The notes: generated by a model from the letters alone, not told the origin. A stretch of 64,000 bases of DNA from Hymenobacter siberiensis (GCF_018967865.2 NZ_JAHLZY020000001.1:2914001-2978000), one strand, 5' to 3'. Counted from the stretch's first letter, positions 24,877-35,079 are shown. Made by a program: numbers and translations.

Positions 24877-25554
24877 CTACTCGTGGCTCAGCTTGTAGCC
24901 CACGCCGTACATGGTGCGGATATAATTGTCGGCCCCTTTTTCCTGGAGCTTTTTGCGCAGGTTTTTGAGGTGGGTGTAGATGAAGTCGAACGAGTCGGCC
25001 GCGTCCACGGCATCGCCGCAGAGGTGCTCGGCAATGGCTTCCTTAGTGAGCACCCGGCCGGGGTTGGCGAGCAGGTACAGCAGCAAGTCGTACTCCTTGC
25101 GGGTGAGGGTGATGAGCTCGCCGCGCACGTGCACTTCGGCCAGCTCGGGCAGCACCAGCAGGTCGCGGAACACGATTTGCTGCTGGCCGTTGAACTGGCG
25201 GCGACGGATAATAGCCCGCACCCGAGCATTGAGCTCGGAAAGGTGAAATGGCTTGATGAGGTAGTCGTCGGCCCCGAGGTCGAGGCCCGCGATTTTGTCG
25301 TCGAGCGCATCGCGGGCCGTGATGATGAGCACGCCGGTCGGCGAGCCCCCGGCTTTGAGGGCGCGGAGCAGGTCGAGCCCGGAGCCATCGGGCAGGGTCA
25401 GGTCGAGCAGGATGCAATCATACTGATAGAGCATGATTCTTTCGTGGGCCTGGGCGTAGTCGGCCGCGGCTTCGGCCAGGTAGCCCGCCTGCTTCAGCGA
25501 GGCCAGCAGGGCCGTGCGCAGGGCCGCTTCGTCTTCAACAAGGAGAATTTTCAT
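24877..25554 (-). CDS. OmpR-family response regulator
   Basis: 225 aa from the ATG at 25554 (MKILLVEDEAALRTALLASL); the longer frame adds 16 residues outside the receiver fold. The receiver domain has the acidic pocket VEDE, phospho-acceptor Asp51 (LLDLTLPDGSG), Thr in IITARDA and Lys in LIKPFH. The C-terminal winged helix has LTRKEYDLLLYLLANPGRVL and SFDFIYTHLKNLRKKLQ, ending YIRTMYGVGYKL. It is transcribed with the histidine kinase and divergent from the outer-membrane efflux gene that begins about 80 bp away. The shared intergenic region (25555-25632) is the obvious place for its operator, though I cannot identify repeats there with confidence. Confidence 0.92.
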   Translation of the reverse strand: MKILLVEDEAALRTALLASLKQAGYLAEAAADYAQAHERIMLYQYDCILLDLTLPDGSGLDLLRALKAGGSPTGVLIITARDALDDKIAGLDLGADDYLIKPFHLSELNARVRAIIRRRQFNGQQQIVFRDLLVLPELAEVHVRGELITLTRKEYDLLLYLLANPGRVLTKEAIAEHLCGDAVDAADSFDFIYTHLKNLRKKLQEKGADNYIRTMYGVGYKLSHE

Positions 25555-25632
25555 GAGCTGGGGGCCAAAGGAATGACGGCCTGGCCGCGAAGGAAGGGCC
25601 AAAGTTTGTATATCTTCTGTGAGGTTGTCCGT

Positions 25633-27057
25633 ATGAGGGGCTTTAGCCCGGCAAGTGGCCGATTTTCTTCAGAATTGCCCCGCAGCTTTGTGGCGCTTAT
25701 CATCCTCCCCCGTCTGTTGTTTGCTCGTTTTTCCTGCCTGATGTGGTGCCTGGCCCTGAGTGGCCTGCCAACGCTGTTTGCCGGCGCGGCCCGTGCCCAG
25801 ACCGGCCCGGCCGTGCTCGCCCCCCCGCCGGCCGTGCCCGCCGTGCCCGCCAGCCCCCGCCGCCTCGATGAGTTCCTGCTGGTGGCCCGCCAAAGCAGCC
25901 CGCTGTTGCACGAAACCGCCAACCAGGTGCGCCAGAACCGCCTCGACAGCCTCGTGCGGGCCCGCCAGAACGGCGTGCAGGTAGGCGGCATTGGCTCGGC
26001 GCTCTACTATCCTTCGATTACCAACAGCCAGGGCGAAAGCGTGCTGGGCTACGACAACGCCATTTCCAACGGCGGCAACTACGCGGCCTTCGCCCAAGCC
26101 GTCAAGCCCATCCTCAACCGCTTCCAGCTCCAGAACGACTACCAACTGATTGCCAACCAGGGCCAGTTGCTGCGCAATACCGGCCGCCTCTCGGCCCTGG
26201 ATTTGCGCCGCAACATCACCGACCAGTTCCTGACGGCCTACGCCGCCGAAACCCAGCTCCGCTTCAGTCGCACGCTGCTCACCCAGCTGCGCCGGCAGGA
26301 TGAGATGCTGCGCCAGCTGGTGAACGGCGGCATTTTCAAGCAGACGCAGTACCTGAGCTTCTACCTTTCGGTGCGCACCCAGGAGGTGACCGTGGAGCAG
26401 AACCTGCTGGCTTACCGCCGCGAGCTGGGCACCCTGCGCGCCCTGACCGGCGTGGCCGACACGGCTTTTGTCACCATTGAAGCGCCGAACCCACCCACCC
26501 ACCGCCCGCTGGCCGGCCTGCTGGCCCCTGCCCAGCGCCAATACACGCTCGATAGCCTGCGCCTGCTGCTCGACCGCCGCGCCGTGGATGCCAACTACCG
26601 CCCCAAAGTGAGTGCCGTGGTCGATGCGGGCCTGCAATCTTCGTCGTACCTGCCGGTGGCGCTGGCCCATAGCCTGGGCATCGGGGGTGGCCTGCAGCTG
26701 AGTGTGCCCATTTTCGATGGCCACCAGCGCCAGCTGCAATACCAGCGCATCGAGCTGAGCGAGCGCAGCCGCAGCGGCTATCGCCAGTTCATCACGGTGC
26801 AACGGCGGCAGCAGTACGAGCAGCTCGAAGGCCTGATTCGGGCGTCGGACGCGCTGCTGGGCCGCATTCGGGAGCAGCTGCGGGTGGCCGATGCGCTGGT
26901 GGGGGCCGCCCGCCAGCAGCTGGCCACGGGCGACGTGGCCATCCTGGACTACCTCAACCTAGTGACCAGCTACCGAACCTTACAGTTTAGCCTGACGCAG
27001 GCCCAGACCGACCAATTAAGGAGCCGGTTCGCGCTCGATTACCTGGCCGAGCAGTAG
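25633..27057 (+). CDS. TolC-type outer-membrane efflux protein, pump 1
   Basis: Outer-membrane channel of a tripartite pump. The start is uncertain. ATG 25633 gives 474 aa with a long signal, and ATG 25741 (MWCLALSGLPTLFAGAARAQ) gives a compact but uncharged signal; both end at the same ARAQ cleavage region. The open frame runs further upstream over the response-regulator gene, but that part is antisense coding shadow. The mature protein has the repeated alpha-helical/beta structure of OEPs (LLHETANQVRQNRLDSLV, LRRNITDQFLTAYAAETQL, ATGDVAILDYLNLVTSYRT). Its TAG stop overlaps the hairpin at 27057-27085, and the membrane-fusion gene follows 41 bp later. Confidence 0.85.
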   Translation: MRGFSPASGRFSSELPRSFVALIILPRLLFARFSCLMWCLALSGLPTLFAGAARAQTGPAVLAPPPAVPAVPASPRRLDEFLLVARQSSPLLHETANQVRQNRLDSLVRARQNGVQVGGIGSALYYPSITNSQGESVLGYDNAISNGGNYAAFAQAVKPILNRFQLQNDYQLIANQGQLLRNTGRLSALDLRRNITDQFLTAYAAETQLRFSRTLLTQLRRQDEMLRQLVNGGIFKQTQYLSFYLSVRTQEVTVEQNLLAYRRELGTLRALTGVADTAFVTIEAPNPPTHRPLAGLLAPAQRQYTLDSLRLLLDRRAVDANYRPKVSAVVDAGLQSSSYLPVALAHSLGIGGGLQLSVPIFDGHQRQLQYQRIELSERSRSGYRQFITVQRRQQYEQLEGLIRASDALLGRIREQLRVADALVGAARQQLATGDVAILDYLNLVTSYRTLQFSLTQAQTDQLRSRFALDYLAEQ

Positions 27058-27085
27058 TAGCGTGGACTCTGCGAGTCCACGCTAC
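27057..27085. repeat. Family A compact hairpin
   Basis: GTAGCGTGGACTC / GAGTCCACGCTAC, 13-bp perfect arms with a TGC loop. Its first base is the last base of the efflux-gene stop codon. It may attenuate transcription between the channel and adaptor genes. Confidence 0.85.
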
Positions 27086-27098
27086 ATTATTTTACTCC

Positions 27099-28064
27099 AT
27101 GAACCTTCTTCGATTTCTCCTGCTCCTCCCCTTCCTCGCGGCCTGCGGCTCGAAAGACCCGGCCGGCGCCGGCGACGCCCCACCCGCCGACGGTGGAGAT
27201 GAGCCCGCCGTGAAGCCCCGAGCGCTGGTTACCATTGGCACCATTCAGACGGATACGCTGACGGACGTGTTGCGCCTGAGCGCCGTATCGGCCTTTCCGG
27301 CCAAGGATGCGCTGCGGGCCACCACCACCGGCTACGTGCTACCGCCTACGCCCGTGGTGGGCCAGCTAGTGCGCGCCGGCCAAACGGTGTTCACCATCCA
27401 AACCAAGGAATCGCGAACCCTGCATCTGGATAAGCTTACTGGCGACCCGCGCCTGAAATTCAGTGGCATTATTCCGATAAAATCGGGGCGGGCGGGCATC
27501 CTGGCCACCGTGGATAAGCTGGCCGGCGACTACGTGCAGGACGGCGAGCAGCTCGGCCTCACGTACGACCGCAGTCGTTTCGGGTTTATTCTCGATGTGC
27601 CCGTTACCCAGCTGCGCTACGTGCATACCGGCCAGAGCTGCCGCATTTTCCTGCCCGATGGCCGCATCCTGAACGGCCGCGTGGCCGAGGTGCTGGCCAC
27701 CGCCGACGTGAGCATTCAGACCCAGCGCTACACCATTCGCCCGGTGGGCACCTTTCCGGATTTGCCCGAAAACCTGGCCGTGCAGGTTGAAATCGATAAG
27801 GCCGCGCCGCACCTGGCCAGCACCCTGCCGCGCGGTGCCGTACTCACCGACGAAACGCAAACCAAGTTTTGGGTGATGAGGCTACTCAATGATTCGACGG
27901 CCGTGAAAGTGCCAGTGAAAGTGGGCGCGCAGGAAAAAGACCACATCGAAATCAGGTCGCCTGCTTTTAATCCGAAGGACAAAATTCTGCTCAGCGGCAA
28001 CTTTGGGCTGGATGATACGGCGGCTGTGAAGGTGACGCGGCCAGTGGCGGCAGAGCAGGAGTAA
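27099..28064 (+). CDS. Efflux membrane-fusion lipoprotein, pump 1
   Basis: 321-aa periplasmic adaptor linking the RND pump to its outer-membrane channel. The type II signal MNLLRFLLLLPFLAAC has a lipobox (LAAC) at about residue 16. A lipoyl/barrel-sandwich half (ATTTGYVLPPTPVVGQLVRA) follows, and there is no long coiled-coil hairpin, so it is short for an MFP. The beta-barrel region (VPVTQLRYVHTGQSCRIFLP) and a membrane-proximal domain (FNPKDKILLSGNFGLDD) complete it. It lies between its channel and pump genes, with inverted repeats in both gaps. Confidence 0.85.
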   Translation: MNLLRFLLLLPFLAACGSKDPAGAGDAPPADGGDEPAVKPRALVTIGTIQTDTLTDVLRLSAVSAFPAKDALRATTTGYVLPPTPVVGQLVRAGQTVFTIQTKESRTLHLDKLTGDPRLKFSGIIPIKSGRAGILATVDKLAGDYVQDGEQLGLTYDRSRFGFILDVPVTQLRYVHTGQSCRIFLPDGRILNGRVAEVLATADVSIQTQRYTIRPVGTFPDLPENLAVQVEIDKAAPHLASTLPRGAVLTDETQTKFWVMRLLNDSTAVKVPVKVGAQEKDHIEIRSPAFNPKDKILLSGNFGLDDTAAVKVTRPVAAEQE

Positions 28065-28071
28065 GCAAAAG

Positions 28072-28181
28072 AACGTCATGCTGAGCGCAGTCGAAGCATC
28101 TCGCGTGCCGCCACTACTCCTTTTTCAACGATTTGATTACTACCCCACGCGAGATGTCTCGGCTACGCTCGACATGACGTT
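28072..28181. repeat. Family B inverted repeat between MFP and RND genes
   Basis: Left arm AACGTCATGCTGAGCGCAGT and right arm ending CATGACGTT at 28181 are imperfect inverted copies (CTCGGCTACGCTCGACATGA on the right). The spacer has CAACGATTTGATTACTACCC as in other members. It starts 8 bp after the MFP stop. Confidence 0.85.
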
Positions 28182-28208
28182 CTCTGGTTTTCGATAATAT
28201 CACAACCC

Positions 28209-31200
28209 ATGCCCAACCGCTCAATCTTTCAAGCCTACAAAGCCCCCATAGCGGTGCTGCTGGCGCTGGCCCTAGCCCTGGGCACGGTGGCTTACCGGCG
28301 CATCAACGTGGCGCTGTTTCCGGAGGTGACGTTTCCGAAGGTGAAGGTGATTGCCGAGAACGGCTTGGAGCCTGTGGACCGCATGATGGTGACCGTGACC
28401 AAGCCCATGGAAGACGCCATTAAGCGGGTGCCGGGGCTGAAGCTGCTGCGCAGCACCACCAGCCGGGGCAGCTGCGAAATCTCGGCGTTTCTGGACTGGG
28501 GCGTGGACGTGGCCAAGAGCCAGACGCTGATTGAGTCGCGCCTGAACCAGATTCGGGGCGACCTGCCGCCCAACGTCAACATCTCCGTAGAGCGCATGAA
28601 CCCGGCCATTCTACCGGTGATGGGCTACACGCTGGAAGCGCCGGGCCGCTCGGCGCTGGAGCTGCGCAAGCTGGCGCTCTATACCATTAAGCCGTTTTTG
28701 TCGCAGGTCGATGGCGTGTCGTCGGTGCAAATCCAGGGCGGACGCACCAAGGAATACCAGGTGCAGCTGCTGCCTGACCAGCTGGCCGCCCTCGGCCTGG
28801 GGCCCGACGACATAAACAAGTCATTGACGGCCACCAATTTCGTACAGAGCAACGGCTACCTGAGCGACTACCGTCGCCTCTACCTCACGGTGACAGACGC
28901 CACCATCATCCAGAAGGAAGACCTCGAAAACATCGTTCTCCGCAACGACGGCCGCCGCATTGTGCGCCTGGCCGACGTGGCCACCGTGGGCCTGGGCGAA
29001 CAGCCCGAATACACCCGCATCAACGCCAACGGCTCCGATGCCGTGCTCGTTTCCATCCTGCGCCAGCCCGATGCCAACGTGGTGCTCGTTTCCGATGGCG
29101 TGAAAGCCAAAGTAGCGGCCCTGAAATCGGGCCTGCCAAGTGGTGTTCGCATGGCACCGTACTATGACCAGGCCGATTTTGTGGCCGAAGTAGTGAAGTC
29201 GGTACAGGACGCGCTGTGGATTGGCCTGGCGCTGGCCCTCGTGGTTACGGCCCTGTTTCTGCGCTCCTTCCGGGCCACGATGACGATTCTGGGGGCCATT
29301 CCGGTGGCGCTGGCCCTCACCATCGCGGTGCTGTATTTCGGCCTGGGCTACTCGTTTAATATTATGACGCTGGGGGCCATCGCCGCTGCCATCGGCCTCA
29401 TGATTGACGATGCTGTGGTGATGGTGGAGCAGCTGCACCGCGTGGGCGAGGAGCACCCCGGCATTACACCCGGCGAGGTGGTGCGCAAGTCGGTAGACCA
29501 TCTTTTGCCGGCGCTTATTGGGTCGAGCCTGAGCACAATTGTGATTTTCCTGCCGTTTGCGCTGCTGGGCGGCGTGGCGGGGGCGTATTTTAAGGTACTG
29601 GCTACTACGATGGTAGTGGCGCTGGTGTGCTCGTTTCTGGTGGCCTGGCTGGGGCTGCCGGTGATTTATCTGCTGCTGAGCCGCAGCCGCAAGGCCGACG
29701 TAGTAACTGTTTCGCCCGGCTACCCGGCGGCGGACCAATCGCCTGAAAGCGACACCTACTTCGCCGACGAGACGCACGCTCTGGCCGCCACGCCTGCGGC
29801 TCCGGAAGTGACGAGCAAACCCGCTTCCACCCACCACGAAATCCCCTGGGTGAAGGCTGTTATCCGGCACCCGGCTTACTCCATCATCGGCATTCTGGTG
29901 CTCATTGGCAGCATGGTGCTCATTATTCCGCGCCTGGCCACCGGCTTCCTGCCCGATATGGACGAAGGCGCCATTGTGCTCGACTACAACTCGCCGCCCG
30001 GCACCAGCATCGAGGAAACCGACCGCATGCTGCGCCAGGCCGAAAAGCTCATTGTACGCGTCCCGGAAGTGGCCAGCTACTCGCGCCGCACCGGCACCCA
30101 GATGGGCTTTTTCATCACCGAGCCCAACCGGGGCGACTACCTCATCCGCCTGAAAACAAACCGTAAGCGCACCACCGAGGAAGTCATTTCCGACATCCGC
30201 ACCAAAATTGAGGCGACTCAGCCGGCCCTCACCATCGACTTCGGCCAGGTTATCGGCGACATGCTGGGCGACCTCATGAGCACCGTGCAGCCCATCGAAA
30301 TAAAGGTTTTCGGCCCCGATGCCACCAAGCGCTACGCCCTGGCCAACCAGGTAACCAAAGTGGTAGAAGGCGTGGCCGGCACCGCCGATGTGTTCGACGG
30401 CATCGTGCGGATGGGCCCGGCCATCGACGTGCGGCCCGACCCGCGTCGCCTGGCCCAGTATGGCCTCACGGCCACCGATTTCCAGACCCAGCTGCAAACC
30501 CACCTGGCCGGCACCGTAGCCGGCAACGTGCTCGAAGGCGAGCAATTGCTCAACATCCGGATGCGCTACCCCAACGCCACCCAGGCCACCCTGGCCCAGA
30601 TGCGCGCCGAGCCGGTGTTCCTGCCCAACGGCCAGCGCCACCGCCTCGACGAGCTGGCCACGGTGCGCGTGACGCCCGGCGACGCCGAGCTGGAACGCGA
30701 AAACCTCCAGGCCATGACCGCCGTTACGGCCCGCCTCGATGGCCGCGACCTGGGCGGGGCCATGGCCGAAATCCGCCAGAAGCTGGAGCGCGACGTGCCG
30801 CTGCCGCCCGGCTACTTCATCCAGTACGGCGGCTCGTATGCCGAGCAGCAGCAGTCGTTTCAGGAGCTGCTTACCATTCTGGGCACGGCGTGTTTGCTGG
30901 TATTTGCGGTGGCGCTGTTTCTGTTTCGGGATTTGAAAGCGGCGGGCCTGATTCTGCTTATTGCCATTCTGGGGCCGGCCGGCGGCTCGCTGGCGCTGTA
31001 CCTCACCAATACGCCGCTGAACGTGGGTTCCTACACCGGCCTGATTATGGTGGTGGGCATCATTGGCGAGAATGCTATTTTCACCTTCCAGCAGTTTTTC
31101 GAGGTGCTGGCCGAGGGCAACCCCGTGGAGCAGGCCGTGGGCTATGCCATCGCGGCCCGCCTGCGGCCCAAGCTGATGACGGCCCTCTCGGCCATCGCGG

Positions 31201-31367
31201 CGCTAGCCCCGCTGGCCCTCGGCATTGGGGCGGGCGCGCAGCTGCACCAGCCGCTGGCCATTGCCGTAATTGGTGGGTTGCTGCTGGCCTTGCCCCTGCT
31301 GCTGCTGGTGCTGCCCAGCCTGCTGCGGCTGAGCTACCAGCAGAAGGCCGCTCCCCTCGTAGCATAA
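28209..31367 (+). CDS. RND efflux permease, pump 1
   Basis: 1052-aa proton-driven inner-membrane exporter. Features are an N-terminal TM1 (IAVLLALALALGTVAYRRI), a first periplasmic loop with FPEVTFPKVKVIAENGLEP, and a TM2-TM6 block with the proton-relay region AIGLMIDDAVVMVEQLHRVG in TM4. A central cytoplasmic linker (about residues 490-545) is Ser/Ala/Pro-rich. A second duplicated half has GFLPDMDEGAIVLDYNSPPG and a C-terminal TM block (IMVVGIIGENAIFTFQQFFE). Length is normal. It mixes HAE-like and heavy-metal-like features, so the substrate class cannot be assigned. It is the third gene of OMF-MFP-RND and is followed by the inverted repeat at 31390-31561. Confidence 0.92.
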   Translation: MPNRSIFQAYKAPIAVLLALALALGTVAYRRINVALFPEVTFPKVKVIAENGLEPVDRMMVTVTKPMEDAIKRVPGLKLLRSTTSRGSCEISAFLDWGVDVAKSQTLIESRLNQIRGDLPPNVNISVERMNPAILPVMGYTLEAPGRSALELRKLALYTIKPFLSQVDGVSSVQIQGGRTKEYQVQLLPDQLAALGLGPDDINKSLTATNFVQSNGYLSDYRRLYLTVTDATIIQKEDLENIVLRNDGRRIVRLADVATVGLGEQPEYTRINANGSDAVLVSILRQPDANVVLVSDGVKAKVAALKSGLPSGVRMAPYYDQADFVAEVVKSVQDALWIGLALALVVTALFLRSFRATMTILGAIPVALALTIAVLYFGLGYSFNIMTLGAIAAAIGLMIDDAVVMVEQLHRVGEEHPGITPGEVVRKSVDHLLPALIGSSLSTIVIFLPFALLGGVAGAYFKVLATTMVVALVCSFLVAWLGLPVIYLLLSRSRKADVVTVSPGYPAADQSPESDTYFADETHALAATPAAPEVTSKPASTHHEIPWVKAVIRHPAYSIIGILVLIGSMVLIIPRLATGFLPDMDEGAIVLDYNSPPGTSIEETDRMLRQAEKLIVRVPEVASYSRRTGTQMGFFITEPNRGDYLIRLKTNRKRTTEEVISDIRTKIEATQPALTIDFGQVIGDMLGDLMSTVQPIEIKVFGPDATKRYALANQVTKVVEGVAGTADVFDGIVRMGPAIDVRPDPRRLAQYGLTATDFQTQLQTHLAGTVAGNVLEGEQLLNIRMRYPNATQATLAQMRAEPVFLPNGQRHRLDELATVRVTPGDAELERENLQAMTAVTARLDGRDLGGAMAEIRQKLERDVPLPPGYFIQYGGSYAEQQQSFQELLTILGTACLLVFAVALFLFRDLKAAGLILLIAILGPAGGSLALYLTNTPLNVGSYTGLIMVVGIIGENAIFTFQQFFEVLAEGNPVEQAVGYAIAARLRPKLMTALSAIAALAPLALGIGAGAQLHQPLAIAVIGGLLLALPLLLLVLPSLLRLSYQQKAAPLVA

Positions 31368-31389
31368 GCTTTAACTTATGACGAGCGCG

Positions 31390-31561
31390 CTGGCGCGAGA
31401 TTAGCGCAGCGTAACTCGTGACTTGCCATGATGGGGAGGCTGCGCCTCCCCGGCCGCGCCAGCGGCAAGCCGGTCGCACCGTTCCAACGGGCCGCTCTAT
31501 GGGAGGCGCAGCCTCCCCCACACAATAAGTCACGAGTTACGCTGCGCTAAACTCGCGCCAG
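31390..31561. repeat. Family C inverted repeat between the two pump operons
   Basis: CTGGCGCGAGATTAGCGCAG at the left pairs, with a few mismatches, with the reverse complement ending at 31561. An inner GGGGAGGC/GCCTCCCC hairpin pair lies within. It occupies much of the 377-bp gap after pump 1; in the remainder (31562-31744) I see no gene or clear promoter. Confidence 0.85.
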
Positions 31562-31744
31562 CAGTGATGCTTTTGGTACATCGACGGCCTCCGTCGATAA
31601 AACACCCCCTTCCCGTCGATGAAAGCGGCTTTGGCAGGAGGAAGAGGTTAATTTTGCGCCATCAACTCAACAAAGACCCGTGCGCAGGAGTTAAGAGCCC
31701 TTGCAGCCGATGCGGCGCACCGGCGGGCCTAGAAAACGGACGAT

Positions 31745-34700
31745 ATGTGGATAGTTAGACTGGCGCTGGCGCGTCCCTACACCTTTGTGGTGATGGCGCT
31801 GCTAATCCTGGTGGGCGGCGGGCTCACCATTCAGCGGATGGCAGTGGATATTTTTCCCGACATTCCGATTCCCGTGGTAGGTGTGGTATGGGGCTACTCC
31901 GGCATTTCGCCCGAGGAGATGAACCAGCGCATCGTGGTGCCGGTGGAGCGCGCCATTACGACGACCGTGAACAACGTGGAGCACCAGGAAAGCCAGAGCC
32001 TAAAGGGCGTGGGCTTGATTAAGGTGTTCTTCCAGCCCGGCTCCAACCCTGATGCCGGCGTGGCCCAGCTCACGGCCATCACCCAGACACTGCTGCGCAT
32101 TCTGCCGCCGGGCATTTCGCCGCCGCTCATCATCCGCTACTCGGCCTCCAACGTGCCAATTGCGCAGACGTCGCTCAGTAGCGAAACCTTGGGCGAGTCG
32201 GACCTCTTTGACGCGGCCAACGCCTTTATTCGGCCCGGCCTGGCGGTGGTGCAGGGGGCTTCGGTACTGCTGCCGAACGGCGGCAAGCCCAAGCAGATTA
32301 TGGTCGACCTTGACCCCGATAAGCTGGCCGGCAAAAACCTGAGCGGCAACGACGTAGTGTCGGCCCTGTTGGCCCAGAACCTTATCATTCCGGCCGGCTC
32401 GGCCAAAATCGGCGACCGGGAGTACGACGTGAAGCTGAACTCCAGCCCCGAGGCCATTGCCACGCTCAACGACCTGCCCATCAAGACGGTGGATGGCACC
32501 ACGGTGTACATCCGCGACGTGGCTTTCGTGCACGAGGGCGCGGCCGTGCAAACCAACATCGTGCGCCAGAACGGCCGCCGTACGGCCATCATCCCCATTC
32601 TGAAAAGCGGCGCGGCCAGCACGCTCGACATCATCGACAAAATCAAGAAGGCGCTGCCCAATATCCAGGCCAATGCGCCGCCGGCCCTGAACATCAAGCT
32701 GCTGTTTGACCAGTCCTTTTTCGTGCGGGCCAGCATCAAGGGCGTTATCATCGAAGCCTGCATTGCGGCGGCCCTCACGGCGCTAATGATTCTGCTGTTT
32801 CTGGGTTCGTGGCGCTCTACGCTGATTATCGCGACGAGTATTCCGCTCAGTATTCTGGTCAGCATCATTATGATGAATATTCTGGGGCAAACCCTGAATA
32901 TCATGACCTTGGGCGGCCTCTCGCTGGCCGTGGGCATTCTGGTGGATGACGCGACGGTGGAAATCGAGAACATCCACCGCAACATGGGCATGAAGAAGCT
33001 GCTGAAGCGCAGCATTCTCGATGGTGCCCAGCAAATTGCGACGCCGGCCCTGGTGGCCACGCTGGCCATCTGCATTGTGTTTGTGCCGGTGTTTTTCCTG
33101 GGCGGGGTGGCATCGGCCATCTTCGCGCCGCTGGCTACGGCCGTCATTTTCGCCATGCTGGCGTCTTATATTCTCAGCCGGACGCTGGTGCCCACGCTGG
33201 TGATGTACCTACTGCGCAAGGAGTTACCCATCTACCACGCGCAGGAAGAGCCCGACCTGCCCAGCCAGCACCAGCGCAACGGCCAGCCCGTGAGCCAGGT
33301 AGAGCGCGACCTGGAGCGCATCCGCCGCGAGCAGTACGAAAAAGCCCACCCCAGCGGCACGGCCGAGGAAGAAGCCGAAAACGAAATCACCGATTCGGAG
33401 CGTGAGGCCGGCTCGGCCATCACCCAAACCTGGGTCTGGAAGCTGCACAAGGGCTTCGAGCATCAGTTTGAGAAGTTCCGCGCCGGGTATGGTGGGGCAC
33501 TGGCATGGGCCTTGAGCAACCGTCCGAAGGTCATTGTGGCGTTCATGGTGCTGTTCATCGGCTCGCTGGGGCTGTTTCCGCTCATTGGCCAGAACTTCTT
33601 TCCGACGGTGGATGCCGGCCAGCTGCGCCTGCACGTGCGAACGCCCACCGGCACCCGCCTGGAGGAGACGGAGGTGCGCTTCCGACAGGTCGAAAACGTG
33701 ATTCGGCAGGTGATTCCGGCCAACGAGCTGGACCTGGTGCTAGCCAATATCGGCCTGCCGGTTATCCCCATCAACCTGCTGCTGAGCGACAACCCCACCA
33801 TCGGGGCCGGCGACGGCGAGATTCTGGTGAGTATGAAGGAGGAGCACGGCCCCACGGGCGACTACATCAACGAAATCCGCCGTCAGATTCACAAGCAATA
33901 CCCCGACCTAATCATCTTCTTCCAGCCGGCCGACATTGTGAACCAGACCCTGAACTTCGGCCTACCCGCCCCGATTGACATTCAGGTGATTGGCCGCGAC
34001 AAGGCTGCCAACCAACGCATTGTGGGCGAAATCAAGGAAAAAATCGTGAAGATTCCTGGCCTGGTCGATGCCTTTGTCTATCAGGCCTTCGACCAGCCCC
34101 AGCTGCGCCTCGACATCGACCGGGTACGGGCCCAAGAGGCCGGCCTCTCGCAGCGCGACATTGCCAACAACGTGCTCGTGAACCTGAGCAGCAGCACCCA
34201 AACCAACCCCAACCAGTGGCTGAACCCCGCCACCGGCGTGAGCTACACCGTGGCCGTGCAAACGCCTCCCCGCGCCCTCTCCACCCTCGATGAAATCGGC
34301 AATATCGGCGTGACCAGCGCCACCCAGAACCAGTCCCAGCTGCTGAGCAACTTCACTACCCTGCGCCGCAGCCAGACGCTGGCCGTGGTGTCGGACTACA
34401 ACATTCAGCGCACCGTGGACCTCTACGCCAGCGTGAGCGGCCGCGACCTGGGCGGCGTGAGTAAGGACATCCGCAAAATTCTGGCCGACACGGAGAAAAC
34501 CCTACCCAAAGGCACCACGCTGGCACTGCGCGGGCAGGCCGATTCCATGCGCACGTCCTTCGCCGGGCTAGGCCTGGGCCTGGCCGGAGCCATCATATTA
34601 GTGTACTTGCTGATGGTGGTCAATTTCCAGAGCTGGATGGACCCACTCATCATCATCACCGCCCTACCGGGCGCGCTGGCGGGCATTCTGTGGATGCTGT

Positions 34701-35077
34701 TTGTGACGCAGACTACGCTCAGCGTACCGGCCCTGATGGGGGCAATCATGTGCATCGGCGTGGCCACGGCCAACTCTATTCTGCTGGTCACCTTCGCCAA
34801 CGAGCGCCGCGAGGAAGAACCCGATTTGAGCCCCCGCGATGCGGCGCTGGATGCCGGCTTCACCCGCCTGCGCCCGGTGCTGATGACGGCCCTGGCCATG
34901 ATTATCGGCCTGCTGCCCATGTCGCTGGGCATGGGCGAGGGCGGCGAGCAAAATGCCCCGCTCGGCCGCGCCGTGATTGGCGGGCTGATGCTGGCCACGG
35001 TAACGACCTTGTTTTTTGTGCCGATTATGTTTTCCTATCTGAAAAAAGCAAAGCCCGTGGCTACGGCGCAGGCTTAG
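31745..35077 (+). CDS. RND efflux permease, pump 2 (HAE1-like)
   Basis: 1110-aa RND transporter with the sequence style of hydrophobe/amphiphile efflux pumps. TM1 is YTFVVMALLILVGGGLTIQR, followed by AVDIFPDIPIPVVGVVWGYS. The TM4 proton-relay segment is SLAVGILVDDATVEIENIHR. An extra acidic central loop of about 90 residues (EEPDLPSQHQRNGQP, TAEEEAENEITDSEREAGSA) makes it longer than AcrB. The second half begins GQNFFPTVDAGQLRLHVRTP, and the C-terminal TM block ends FFVPIMFSYLKKAKP. It opens the second operon in the order RND-MFP-OMF, opposite to pump 1, so the two systems are unlikely to be recent duplicates of one another. Confidence 0.92.
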   Translation: MWIVRLALARPYTFVVMALLILVGGGLTIQRMAVDIFPDIPIPVVGVVWGYSGISPEEMNQRIVVPVERAITTTVNNVEHQESQSLKGVGLIKVFFQPGSNPDAGVAQLTAITQTLLRILPPGISPPLIIRYSASNVPIAQTSLSSETLGESDLFDAANAFIRPGLAVVQGASVLLPNGGKPKQIMVDLDPDKLAGKNLSGNDVVSALLAQNLIIPAGSAKIGDREYDVKLNSSPEAIATLNDLPIKTVDGTTVYIRDVAFVHEGAAVQTNIVRQNGRRTAIIPILKSGAASTLDIIDKIKKALPNIQANAPPALNIKLLFDQSFFVRASIKGVIIEACIAAALTALMILLFLGSWRSTLIIATSIPLSILVSIIMMNILGQTLNIMTLGGLSLAVGILVDDATVEIENIHRNMGMKKLLKRSILDGAQQIATPALVATLAICIVFVPVFFLGGVASAIFAPLATAVIFAMLASYILSRTLVPTLVMYLLRKELPIYHAQEEPDLPSQHQRNGQPVSQVERDLERIRREQYEKAHPSGTAEEEAENEITDSEREAGSAITQTWVWKLHKGFEHQFEKFRAGYGGALAWALSNRPKVIVAFMVLFIGSLGLFPLIGQNFFPTVDAGQLRLHVRTPTGTRLEETEVRFRQVENVIRQVIPANELDLVLANIGLPVIPINLLLSDNPTIGAGDGEILVSMKEEHGPTGDYINEIRRQIHKQYPDLIIFFQPADIVNQTLNFGLPAPIDIQVIGRDKAANQRIVGEIKEKIVKIPGLVDAFVYQAFDQPQLRLDIDRVRAQEAGLSQRDIANNVLVNLSSSTQTNPNQWLNPATGVSYTVAVQTPPRALSTLDEIGNIGVTSATQNQSQLLSNFTTLRRSQTLAVVSDYNIQRTVDLYASVSGRDLGGVSKDIRKILADTEKTLPKGTTLALRGQADSMRTSFAGLGLGLAGAIILVYLLMVVNFQSWMDPLIIITALPGALAGILWMLFVTQTTLSVPALMGAIMCIGVATANSILLVTFANERREEEPDLSPRDAALDAGFTRLRPVLMTALAMIIGLLPMSLGMGEGGEQNAPLGRAVIGGLMLATVTTLFFVPIMFSYLKKAKPVATAQA

Positions 35078-35079
35078 AA

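Noticed and set aside
24883..25632. N-terminal extension of the TolC-type frame over the response-regulator gene
   Set aside because: This part is the antisense of a clear OmpR regulator and reads as low-complexity text; the signal peptide begins later, at 25633 or 25741.
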